The notes beneath the pieces are model-generated. The model made no database searches, had not been told where the DNA came from, and saw nothing but the letters and a program-made list of their open reading frames with translations. A DNA stretch of 64,000 nt from Liquidambar formosana (Eukaryota; Streptophyta; Magnoliopsida; Saxifragales; Altingiaceae): assembly GCA_039720395.1 (NCBI GenBank), contig CM077823.1, forward strand, positions 36,376,536 to 36,440,535. The letters run 5' to 3'. Below, one piece after another: positions 10,430-21,866 of the stretch. Position numbers and translations under genes: made by a program. Position 1 is the stretch's first letter. The number at the start of each line of letters is the position of its first letter.

Positions 10430-12360
10430 ACGTACTTGATCAATATTCGTGCCTCGCTTGGATGGATGATTTGTTGGGAGTTTTTGTCTAACTCCTGTTT
10501 GTGTTTGTGTGGGTGTTTTTGTTGTTATAATAATGGTGGTGGTGGTGGTGTTATTTTGAATTGGTTTTCTTATGTTAGCGATGCTAGAGTTCCGCTACTA
10601 TGAAGTTAGCTAGCTCTGATGGATATCCCGACATGTGAGTCCCATGTAAGTATATAACACTGTGTATGGGACTGTTATAAAAGCGTTTTTCTTTAAAGTA
10701 CATGCATGTATGTGCTGTAATGAAATAAGAAAGAGTATGTTTTTAGAAATTAATATATGACTATATAATTATAGATCCACCACACAATTAGTTGCTCCAT
10801 CATGCATCGCTATTTAATTTAGTTAAATCTTTGGACAAGCTTGGATTTAAAAAAAATTTATCACGAAATGAAGGAGTACAACAATGATACGTTACAGAAA
10901 TCGCTACAGATACGAATATGCTAAAGTTATTAATTTCATCCATGTGGAATATTGACAAGGAATGGCTTGGAAAACGATCCCATCTCTTCCGTTCCATGCT
11001 TTTTTTGTGCGCTATCGAATCCGAGATAAGTAATGAATCAATTCGTTAATCATATAGGGTGCAACACGTGCAAGGCCCTCCTCATACACTGCAACTTGTT
11101 TGGAAATTTTTATTTTTATTTTTTTTGGCAAGGTAAGATACATGCACCCAACTCACAAAGGCAAAGGGCATTGAACTCATGAACCCCTTGAAATCCTTCT
11201 TTATTTAAGAAGAAACATATTCCACTAGACCCAAGACCCATTGGTAGTTTATTTGGAAGCTAAAACGGCCGAAAATCACGCTGGCGATATAAAGCTCAAT
11301 GTAATATATGCAATCTCCTCTTTTGGAATTAAGGAAATCTTCAAGGATATTCTATATCCTCGATCAAAGGTCCTCAGAGGTGTTTACTGTTGTAAGTAGG
11401 ATACTAGCTCTCATTTGGTAAGGTCATTATAGTGTAATTGCATGTAGAGGCATCCGGAAGGATGAAGTGGGATTCGGGTACGTTTTGGGGTTCAATTCTT
11501 CCTATTGACCAAATAAAAAAAGAAAAAGAAAAAGAAAAAGAGGAAGAAATTGCAACTAGGGGAAGAATGAAGCTTTGGGATTAATATAGAATTGGAGGTG
11601 GGAGCGTACAATTTTCCAAGATCTCTAATGAGGTTCATGTTGGCTTCTAATCTTGGTTTCATGTACATTCCTATATATACGTGTTTAATTTAAGAAGAAA
11701 CTAATCTGCTTTCGCTTCTCCACGTACTCTTTTGGAACAAATGATTGTTCATGCATTTTCCCCGCATTTTATCCGTCCCAAATAGGAAAACTTAGTTACT
11801 AGATCTCTGCACATAATTTAAGGCATTGATTCGGTAATTATTCATAAATTGATTGGATCAATTTTTTTTTTTTTTTAAACCATCCAAGTATTTGTTTCGT
11901 AGCAATTAATATATTTTAGAGGAACAAAAAAGTAAAGGAAAATGCTTGGGGCGTCTTTGGACCAGCCTCTGATGCAAATTGAACAGTTTGAATTCATTGT
12001 GTTTTATAGCATTTCAAAGGTACCGAAGGAGTACCATGATACTAAAAGATGGAAGTGGTATCATTTAATCAAATCCTTAAGTCATATATGCTCTCTGGCT
12101 TCCATTATCATTAATGATATCATGCATTAATTATGGTTAATGAATTGATCTATACCATCATACAGTACTATATATATCTCTATGGTCGATGTGGTATGAA
12201 GCTCGTACTTTTGAATTCAATGGATTAATGCGAGTCATTTTGTTTGGAACTGAATTGAGGAAAATTAAAAAGTGAGAGACTAACTGATGGTTTTGGAGAT
12301 TTCAAGTACTGGTATATATATTGGGCATTGCCAGATCAAAACTTAGAACATTAATAAAGG
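10430..12360. other. Intergenic, no gene recognised
   Basis: AT-rich sequence with an A-rich tail (AAAAAGAAAAAG units at about 11515-11545) after a segment containing GGGGTTCAATTCTTCC. That could be the end of a decayed SINE, but an A box is not evident. I see no supported gene. Confidence 0.35.
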
Positions 12361-12366
12361 ACTAAG

Positions 12367-12411
<45 letters not shown>

Positions 12412-12425
12412 AAAAAAAAAAAAAA
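12367..12425. repeat. Poly-C followed directly by poly-A
   Basis: About 34 C are followed without a break by about 25 A. Similar Cn-An units (or TnGn in reverse) occur at 22990-23046, 31024-31057, 50296-50348 and 51701-51733. Confidence 0.9.
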
Positions 12426-12480
12426 CCCTAAAATGTATAACGAAAACGCAACAAGGATTATCACTTCAAATTTATTCATA

Positions 12481-12516
<36 letters not shown>

Positions 12517-12544
12517 CGGGGGGCCCCTACTCTCTAGCTCTTCT

Positions 12545-13648
12545 CTAGGTGCCAACTTGGAGCCCCTCGGAAGGTTGAGCCATGGGGTTGGATATTAAAT
12601 TTTTTTCTGGTGCAGCAACTTTCTCATCTTCCTTGAGAGCCATGGCGTTGGAGATTAAAATCTCCGGCGCAACAACTTTCTCATCTTCCTTCAGAGCCAT
12701 GGGGTTCGAAATCAAAATCTCCGGTGCAACAACTTTCTCCTCTTCCTTCAGGACCATGGAGTTCGAGAGTAGAGCCTCAAGTGCAATAACCTTCTCATTT
12801 TCCTTAAGAAAATCAGCCACTATCTCCAAGCACGGTTTCTTGACAAAATTCTCCCATGCAACCTCTACCTCTTTATTACTCTCACCCCTTTCGCCGCGTT
12901 TCTCAAACACAATGGTGGCATCGATGCGGTGCATCAACCAACCAAGCTCATTCCTAAGCCGTTCGATCTTCCCTCGTTGGCAAGAGGCTAATTTACAAGT
13001 ATTAGCCTTGATCTCCTCAATGGCAGCATCAAGCAACTTGTCCCTTTTTTCTTTATCATCATCATCATTCATTTCAGCTTGAAAATACTCATCCATCTCA
13101 GGAACACCAATTGCTCGACGAATGCCACGTGTATAGTCCGCGTCAGGCACGAAAATCCCTCGAACCTCATCGACAAGACCCGCACGAACCATTTGATCGA
13201 CACGTTTTGATACGAAGGAGTGCAGAATGGGCAAGGACACGTCGAGCCAAATGAAGCAGCAATCATATTTTGACCTAAAGTTGATGGAAGGATCCTCCAC
13301 TAGGGCCTCAATGTAGGTGTTTGATCCACCAACGATGATTGGCACCCGTTCGGACTCTAGAATCCGTTCGACGGAGGAGAGCGCATGGTGACAAAAGTCA
13401 TTGGCGGTGAAGTCTGTGTTGGGGTCAAAATCCCCTAGTAGGTGGTGAGGTACCCCTTGCTGCTCAGAGGCTGAGACCTTGTTGGTGGTGATATCTAGTC
13501 CCTTGTAGACCTGTATTTTGTCGGAGTTGACGATTTCGGATTGGAAATGGATAGCGAGGTCGATGGAGAGACGGGATTTTCCGCTACCGGTTGAGCCCAT
13601 TATGAACACAACCTTCTTCTTGTGGTACTGTTCATTGAAGGAATTCAT
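12545..13648 (-). CDS. IPT: Adenylate isopentenyltransferase (cytokinin synthesis)
   Basis: Intronless 367-residue protein closely resembling plant adenylate (ATP/ADP) isopentenyltransferases of the IPT3/IPT5 type. These transfer a dimethylallyl group to the N6 of ATP or ADP, the first step of cytokinin synthesis, usually in plastids or cytosol. Visible features: P-loop GSTGSGKS at about residues 18-25, then SEIVNSDKIQVYKGLDI and GVPHHLLG, then GGSNTYIEALVED, the CCFIWLDV strand and GIRRAIGVPEMDEYF. I chose the ATG at 13648 because it has an ACCACC context and matches the family start; an upstream in-frame ATG at 13696 would add a T-tract-encoded phenylalanine run. That T tract ending in CAG also resembles a splice acceptor, so a 5'-UTR intron is possible. 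After the usual C terminus there are four tandem 19-20-residue units not seen in IPTs I know. Confidence 0.93.
   Translation of the reverse strand: MNSFNEQYHKKKVVFIMGSTGSGKSRLSIDLAIHFQSEIVNSDKIQVYKGLDITTNKVSASEQQGVPHHLLGDFDPNTDFTANDFCHHALSSVERILESERVPIIVGGSNTYIEALVEDPSINFRSKYDCCFIWLDVSLPILHSFVSKRVDQMVRAGLVDEVRGIFVPDADYTRGIRRAIGVPEMDEYFQAEMNDDDDKEKRDKLLDAAIEEIKANTCKLASCQRGKIERLRNELGWLMHRIDATIVFEKRGERGESNKEVEVAWENFVKKPCLEIVADFLKENEKVIALEALLSNSMVLKEEEKVVAPEILISNPMALKEDEKVVAPEILISNAMALKEDEKVAAPEKNLISNPMAQPSEGLQVGT
12573..12800 (-). repeat. In-frame 57-bp tandem repeat in the IPT C terminus
   Basis: Four units of about 57 bp encode EKVIALEALLSNSMVLKEE, EKVVAPEILISNPMALKED, EKVVAPEILISNAMALKED, and a last unit with one extra residue that begins EKVAAPEKNLISNPMA. 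The middle two are nearly identical in DNA, so expansion is recent. The unit length keeps the reading frame. Confidence 0.9.
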
Positions 13649-13699
13649 GGTGGTCTGTGACACCCAAACAAAAAAAAAAGAGTTAAAGAGTAACATTTA

Positions 13700-14848
13700 A
13701 TTTTATTTTCATGAAAATCCTAATTATTTATTAAGAATCTCCCATGGAATACTTTCCTAAACTAAATTCTTTTTTTTTTCTTTTTGTGGTAATTGAAAGC
13801 ATTAATAAGGAATAATTTTTACAAATTTAGGAAATCTATCATTTCAAATTTAGGTTAGTTTGTTGTTTTCCAAATTTTCGGGGAGATTAATAAAATTTCC
13901 TTTTGCCTACCAAAAAAAAATCTGCCGGTTCTGTTGGCTTGCCTATAGACATGGGAGAAAAATAAAATTCTTTTACAAACTTTTGGGCCTAGAAGGAATT
14001 TCGTGCACAATATTTGTGATATTCTATTAATGAAAGACAAATCATGAATATAGAATGATATATCCTAAATGTTATGTCATTGGTTCTATTTCCTCGGAAC
14101 GAGGGAGAGTCGCCACGTTTCATCGACTTATTTAGTTATTTATTTTTTATCAGCAAAAGATAATATTTTATTATCTATTATTAATTAATACAAAAAGAGA
14201 AGCGGCGAACTGTCGGATATAATTTTTTGCGGAAGTGCTTTTTTCAATGTAAAGAAAACATTATATATAGGTTGATACCAAACTGAAGATTAATAACAAC
14301 TCCTAAATTTACCTCGTTTTTCCACATTAACAAAAAAAAAAAAAAAAAAGTCTGTCCATTCCCATAAACTCGTAAAGAGGCCAACCAGAAATTGGAAAAA
14401 AAAATAATGAAAAATGAAAAATCAGTAAGGAAATTTAGCACACCCATATAGATATATAGGCAAAAAAGAGAGCCCAGAAAAGACGAAGTTAAGAAATTTA
14501 CAAGGGCATGACAGACTAATCTGGTCAAGGGGGAAATTATTACAGGAAAACTCAGAATTCCGTGCTATTCATGCTCCATTTTAAGCTTTTTTGTGCTTCA
14601 CATTTTGAGTGCATGAGAAATATATGAATAAAATGATGGGGAGAGCATGCATACTTCGATCATAAAGAGATGTTATTCTTCATGAAATCAAAAATCACGA
14701 TGCTAATGAGACAATGTCATGCATTAATGAAAAAGAGAGAAAAATTATGATTCTTGAGCTTCAATTCTTGATAAATGATCTTTGTGAAGGAGGTTTTTGT
14801 AAGTAGAGTGTACAAGGGACTCACCTTGATTTTGAGAGAGACTTTGAC

Positions 14849-14888
<40 letters not shown>

Positions 14889-17800
14889 GGGTAAGTAGAC
14901 TACAACAAGGTACGTTTGAGGAATGATCGAACTCTAGAGAATGGTGGCCTATTTATAACTATTGTCACCCTATGAGCCACATTCCTTGACAACACACCAT
15001 TAATGCGATGCAGATGAAAATCTAAAATGGAATATTGGAAATAATTGTTATATGTCATGACATTTTGATATAGCCACTCCGCATTTTCACCACTCGATCT
15101 ATTGCCTATCGGGGGGCCTCCATGTAGTCCTATTTATCTTGCCTTATTTGATTTGGAATATGCTTACATGACAACATGTTATTACTGCTTTTATAATGTC
15201 CGATATACACGTATTATACATATCTTTATAAAATATAAAACTCACATATCGGACATAATGTGTTTGCATATTAGGATGTTCATCATCGCAAAAAATAAAG
15301 ATAAAAATAATGACGGACTATCATATTAATCAAACCTTTTTGATTTTGGAAAATGCTTAGCGTATAGGTTTAATGTATCGGTTACATTTACGTAATGATA
15401 TTATTAAAAGGAAAAACGTCTCATGTATGTTGAAAAGGCAAAGTCACATTATCCGGCATGTGAATCAAGTGAGTAGATGTAGCATTGCCCAAAAAAGAAA
15501 AATTATCAAAAAGATGCAGCATTGCCCTTCGATTTTTTTTAATAAAAAATTTTATTTTTGATAATGCATTGCCCTTTGATTTAATTATACAAAACAATTT
15601 ATAACTTAGTGGAAGTAGCAAAAGCATTGGTGGGCATATCAATTTGCAGAATCTGGAGAACGGTCCGTTGCCATTATTACTGGGACTAATCAGGTGTGCT
15701 CATCCTCAATCAGCTTGGGTACATATCTGAAGTTGTATTGGTTGGAAGTAGAAAAAGTCCCAGTGAGCGAAAAAAAAAAAAATCAATTTAATCAAATTAT
15801 CTATCAGACACCTCCACAAGCCCACATGAGCTTCAACTCCTTATATGGCTAACTAAGTGACTACATGCCAAAAGGTTGAGAGTTTTTATTTTATTTTTTT
15901 GAATATATGTCTATATATATATCAATTTGAGCTCGATTTCTCACTCTTTCTTGAGAAATATCAACCTGATTTATTTTGAATCTTAATTGATACGGTGTGA
16001 GTGATAGTCTTATCTGTATTTTAAGGATTAATCAGATTAAAATGTCTTAATACACCTATTGGAAAAATTCTAAGACCGAATGGGATTAGATTTAGGGTTT
16101 CTATACATTCCAAAAAAAAAAAAAAATGTCAAAAAAAATGGGAGTATTAAAGGAGTACAGGGTCCATCAAAAGTAGGGAGCGTCACACTGGATTTTCCCC
16201 CTTTTGTTGTTTTCCATTTTTGATGGAAGATTTAGGGTAGACCTATCCCAGAATTCCTTGAGATAAAGATAAGGACGTAACTAAAAGAGGAAAAAACTGA
16301 CAATTAATGTAGAATGTTTTTGGAAAATCCATTAATGTTGGCACATCTATTGCAATAAATGAAAATCTAAAGGGTAGACTCATAAAATTAATGAGATGAA
16401 GATATAATTAATGAGAAAAGTCAAACAGACGATCATTTTTGTTTGTGCATGCATATCTTATTGATATTGTAGAATGGGCTGGTGAAACCATCCATACACT
16501 AACACGTGTATAGTATGATAGCTAAGCATCTTCTCCCCCTCCCCAAAAAAAAAAAAAATATAATAGTTTAGTGTCATTTCCCTCACTTAATGAGTAAATA
16601 GCAATGATACTCATTTGCTTATATGGAAGGTTAGTAATAATGGTGGATTCTATCTATAATCAAAAAAATAAAATAAAAAAAATAAAACATGTTATAACAC
16701 ATCTATATATAAAAATAAAACAGTTGTTAGTGAACTCATATGTTAAGGTTACTTGTTTTATTGGAGGGACTCAAGCCTTAAACCACCGAACTACAAACAC
16801 TTCACTACACGCAAGTGCCACTCGGCCATAAGGATAGGCTCTATTTTTAATATAATTATCTAACAATTATATTAAATTAAGGAATTCCTTATGTAAGTTA
16901 ACAAGGACTTTTATTCTTAGGTATTTTTTTTTAATTCGACAATCAAAAAAGGGGATTATCGATCGAGGATCCAATACTTTGACCATTGGATAAAAAGAAA
17001 AAGGTTGAGATTAAAATTTAAACGAAATGGTTTTGCTTATTTTCACTACTCATAATCTTAACATATTGGAATTAATCTAATTATGGGCATGCAACAATTT
17101 CCATCATATCATGTCCATTTATCTTCCTATTTCAATATATATGGTTTTACAAATACGTTTTAAGTTAAAAAGAAATGGGGTGTAAAAAGAATTTAAAAAT
17201 TAAATGGGGCATATAACAGTCAAGGGATCAGAAAGTGGGGCCCACGATCCATATTATTGTAATCAAGCTACTTCCTTTTTTCCACCATTAGAAGGTCGAT
17301 CATTTGTCCAATCTTATGATGAGAATACTTTAATTTCGATCAAGTTAATGATTGGAGTATTAAAGAACATATAAACATTTAGAGACTGTTAAAAAAACTA
17401 TTGAAAATATTCTTACATTTTTGGGTAAACAATAAAAATATGATGTTTATGAAACTATATGTTAATGGATGTCAACGTATGGTTTAATCTTTTTATATTA
17501 AAACTAAACACAAAATGTTAAATATCATATATCTAATGTAGATATGTAGATATTAGATAAATATTGGTGACTGTTAAAACTCGTTATGGATTGTGCGATA
17601 AGATTATTCTTTTTATAATCGTTGATTAGAAATTAAAAAAGGCTTTTACCTATTCTTACTACCCATAATCTTAAAAGACTACAACTAACCTAATTACTAG
17701 CATGCAATAATATTCATCATGTTTATTCATGTTTCTTGTATAGAGAATCACTTAATGAGTTATAGTGGTCAACAAAATGCCTAGCTACATCTTACAGTTC

Positions 17801-18690
17801 GGTTTAAGTCAAGCCAAGCCGAGCCAAGTAGTTGCATAACAATATACACTGGGCTGGGTCGAGCTCAGGTTTTAGTCGATTTGACCTGAGAAGGCAAGAT
17901 TGAAGATTGAAAAACTTGATTTTTTTTTATTTTAATCTTTCATTTTAAATTTCAATGTACGTTGAACTCAACCCGACTAGGGATGGTAATGGCGCACGTT
18001 TGGGATGGGGCATCCTACTCTAGATCCTTACCTGTTATTGAAAATTTCATTCCGAATCTAAGGGGATGAAACCCTAACCTACTACACAATAGTTTTGATT
18101 TTGAAGGACCTTTAATTATAATTAAAAAACGCTAACACAATAATTTTATTTCCCAAATTAGAAATGCATTAACAGTACCGTAGTTTTTTTTTTTGAAAAA
18201 AAAGAAAGAAAAGAAAAGAGCAACCATCCCATTAAATAAAACTACCTCTCGAATCGTGAAACCCTAACATAGAAATCAATAGGGAACATGGAAAAAGAAA
18301 GAAAAAGAAAGCTTTATACATACCTTTAACAACAAAAAACATATAGGGAGGAGGAGGAGCAGGAGCAAAAGGGGAGAAAAGTATAATACATATCGATCTT
18401 TTAGCAACAAAAAAGAGATTTGAGGGTTGATATGTTAAGGTGGTGACCGGAAAGATGAGGTTGACAACCACCATTGACGGCGAGGTTGAGGCATGCGTCG
18501 ACATGCATTAAAACTCTTCCTAGCCTCTTTTCTTCTTCTACTCTTTGATGATGGCAAGACTCCTTTTTCCCTTTTGGTTAAATAATTAGTAAAAAGAAAG
18601 GGCAAATAAATTAGAACAAACAAAGGATATTTATTTATTTTAAATAATATTCAAATTATACGTGGCAGGGTGAGTGAGCCTTACCGCTCT
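13700..18690. other. Intergenic, no gene recognised
   Basis: AT-rich DNA upstream of the IPT gene. It contains a (GA)n run at 14856-14885, an inverted pair ATAATGTCCGATAT / ATATCGGACATAAT near 15196-15265, and two diverged direct copies of a segment (about 17028-17140 and 17639-17740) sharing ACCCATAATCTTAA-like and GCATGCAA blocks. No protein family is recognisable in any frame. Confidence 0.4.
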
Positions 18691-18713
18691 CGGTCGAAAT
18701 CCGACTTCGACCG
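18691..18713. repeat. Short perfect hairpin
   Basis: CGGTCGAA, a 7-base loop ATCCGAC, then TTCGACCG. The 8-bp arms are perfect and GC-rich in an AT-rich region. It could be a protein-binding palindrome or a chance structure. Confidence 0.6.
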
Positions 18714-19462
18714 ATAGTTGTTTGTCTTCCTTCCCCAAAGTGGCCCCTACCCTAATTCAATTTTCATTTCACCAAAAATTCACACTTTCTACCTCTCAAA
18801 TTCTCTTCATTTTTACTCTCAATTGTTAAAAGCTCGTTTAATTATTTGCAATCAAATTATAATTTTATAAGCAAGGTAAGGACATGATTTTAATATGTTA
18901 CAAGTTCTTCGTCTTGGCACCTCCACTTCATTCAAGCTTATCAAGTAATATCTTAATTTACCTTATGTATACGTATATTTTATTTATTTATTTTCCATTA
19001 TTTATCCATTTATTTACTAGACTATCTTTAATTTCATTGATAAAATTATTGGTTGAAATATTAATTACCCAATGATTGTATATGATGAAGACCAATTGCT
19101 CGACATTAAAAAAAAATTCCATAGGGTTCCCCCCCTAACATTGCACCTCAACGACAAAGATTCCCAAATCATCTAAGCCCAAGAAATCTACATCGAAATA
19201 TGATTGATTATTTATTTATTTTTTTTTCCATTTATATAATGGGTTGATATCGGGTCACACCTATGCTAGTGCCACGCTTTGGGTTGGGCTGATTTTGGCC
19301 TGATGCCACTCTATACTAATGGCCCAACGAGCCGGTAGGGTACCCCACAAGATGAAAACTTTGGGTCAATATGCAAAATAGTAGAATAGAAGGGGCCTGC
19401 GTCGAAATCAAAATATAATAAACTCAAGGCTCTAGACACAAAAATAAGAACTTCAACTAAGA

Positions 19463-19520
19463 GATTAGGGTTTTAGAGATTATGGGCCGACTATAAATAC
19501 TAAAGGTGGCGGATGGGCAG
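19463..19520 (+). promoter_or_regulatory. Promoter-like cluster: telo-box, site II and TATA
   Basis: TTAGGGTTT (reverse telo-box, 19465-19473), TGGGCC (19483-19488), CTATAAATAC (19491-19500) and TGGGCA (19514-19519) lie within 60 bp, followed by AAACCCTTGC near 19540 and a CT run at 19560. This arrangement is typical of plant ribosomal-protein and snoRNA promoters. Downstream I see only short open stretches (an 11-codon basic peptide from about 19681, a 40-codon frame from about 19828), so the product is unknown. Confidence 0.45.
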
Positions 19521-19556
19521 CCAAAACTCAAAATCCTTTAAACCCTTGCTTTAGGG

Positions 19557-19589
<33 letters not shown>

Positions 19590-20088
19590 TTCTCTCTGTC
19601 TCTCTGTATTTTTTTTTTCTTTAGAAAAAAAGAGGTGTGCCTTCATAATCCCAGATAAGCTGTTTGGTGTTTATCTGATTCATGGGAGGCCAAAAGCGAC
19701 GGTGGAAGTTTCGCTGATAACGCCCTTTCTTTTTCTCTTTACTTGAAGGCGTTTACTAGTAACTTTTCCATACACTAGAAAAAAAAAAAAATGCTGTTTT
19801 ACATTTTTCATTTGTTTGTGTGTAGGAATGCCTGTGAAGAGGCTGCTCTGTTTGGAGTGTGGAAATGATTTTCTGAACAATCTCCGATTTTTCTCACCAG
19901 GCGTGGCCTGGAATGGAAAGTCTTGTTTCATGTGGGAAAGCCCTATTTAAGTTACTGGAAAAGTATTTATTTATTTATTTATTTTTTTAGGGGTGGTAGT
20001 AGGAAGTCATGTTACATGCACTAATTTTTATCTTAAAATTGCTTCGTTATTTTACCTAGAAAAATGGCATTTGCTAAAAGGTGTTGTT

Positions 20089-20175
20089 AGGTATCCCGAA
20101 TTTGGGATTCCCGAATAGAGACATTTAGAGATAATTTTTGTCTTTGTTCGAGAATTCCAAATTTAGGATACCTAG
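20089..20175. repeat. MITE-like hairpin with GGTATCC ends
   Basis: TTAGGTATCCCGAATTTGGG on the left pairs with a right arm reading CCAAATTTAGGATACCTAGC. The loop contains GAGACATTTAGAGATAA. Further weak pairing (GCTAAAAGG versus TTAGC) suggests a larger, older element reaching about 20860. Confidence 0.6.
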
Positions 20176-21866
20176 CATTTTCTTTAGCTAAAACAGCTAT
20201 TCGAGCTATTCAAGTGAACAGTTCGAAGAAATAAGCAATTTTATGTTGGAGAGGAAATGGGGGAAGAAAAAAGTAAGAAAAATTATTAAAATATGTTTAG
20301 CTAGTACAAAGGAATTAGCCAAATATAGCTTGCCATTCAAGCATTGGTTATTTTAGCTAATTGGATAATTACCCAAATGGAGTGAGCAAGATAAAGTTTG
20401 GGGGCTAAGCAATTAAGCCCTCTTGGCTATTTTAACTAGTCAAATCATATTTTTCTCTCTCTCCAAGAGGTAATTATATGGTTAGTTATTTTAATTACTG
20501 TTATTTTGGCTATTACCTTTAACTAATGGATGTCCATTAAGTAAATATATCTTAATCAATTTTCTCACGCTTCTCTTTTTCTATCATTCCACCTCTCTAC
20601 ACCAAATGACAAAAAATTTAAAATGAAAAATGAGGAAAAAATTTGAAATAGCTAGAAAATAGCTGGTGTCCTTGGACTATTTACTTGAACAGTGAGTTAG
20701 CTATTTTAAGAAAATGTTATTTTACTTATGAAAAAAAATAACTGATATATTTAGAATCTATAATTGCTTACCTTCAATAAGTGAATGACATCATTAGGAA
20801 ATGAGTCTCACTTATTGTTGGAGAGTTCTAATCGGTTAAAGTAGCATTTTTCTTTGAGGAAATGTGTTCTCAATCAGCGTTTCAAAACATGAATATGCCA
20901 TGAGGCAAAATAAGGTCAACAAACAAAGACACTTCAAACGTTATGGTGTATCCATCTATTTATTTATTTTTGGATTGAATTTATTACTTACCAAAAATGT
21001 AAAAGAAAAAGAAAATTAAGGAGAGACATATCTCTAATTTTGGACCGAATAATTTCTTAGAATATGGTTTAAAATCACTATTTACCTTGCATCAATTAAA
21101 GCTCAAGATAAAATCTTATTGGCGTGAAGTCTCACTCAATGCAGCCAGCAAATACTAGGGCACCAAAATCCAAGCCTTCTTGCACTGAATTCAGTACCCA
21201 TCGGAGGGATAACTACAAGTCTTGGGACAATCCAAATTAAATGTCAACTTGCTCTCAAATAGGAAATATAACGAGGAAATGCAGCATAAACCTACTGTTA
21301 AGACAGTTGTACTGCAAGGATTTAATACCAGACTACAGATATACTTATGTGTCGTCAAAGTAGACATCCATTTAGCAAGGAAAAACTTGGTCTTGCATTT
21401 CTTTTTTTGATATAAGGAGGTTCTAGATGCTTTACACCTGACTAAATTCCCTTAGACACATGCAGTCCCCTCATCCCACATGCACGGGGCAATTACAGGA
21501 CAAAGTCTATAGAGATGACCTTAGGGGAGAGTGGTGAGAGTTGAACCCAAGACTTCTTGTTTGGCAAGAGGCCCTGGGACCAAAACTCTGTTGATTCCTG
21601 TCATTCTTGCAATGATGATTTTCCAAAGAGAGATTTGATATCCACATGAAATGGGGATTTTCTAAACAGAAAGTACAAGGAATCGACAATAGTTATTAAA
21701 TCACCGCACGTAAATAAAAGATGATATTGAATGCTTTATCTATGACCAATTACTGATATCATGACTCCTATAATATCATAAAAATTTCACGTTATATCAT
21801 TGCTAACTCAAAATTCCAATTTGAGAATTGGGTTCTCACTCCTCCCATAACGTAATGGTTTCACGG

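Noticed and set aside
12582..13082. 166-codon open frame on the + strand
   Set aside because: Antisense shadow of the IPT coding sequence and its repeats.
17780..17960. Possible LTR or satellite remnant (AAGCCAAGCCGAGCC)
   Set aside because: No paired LTR, primer-binding site or polypurine tract found.
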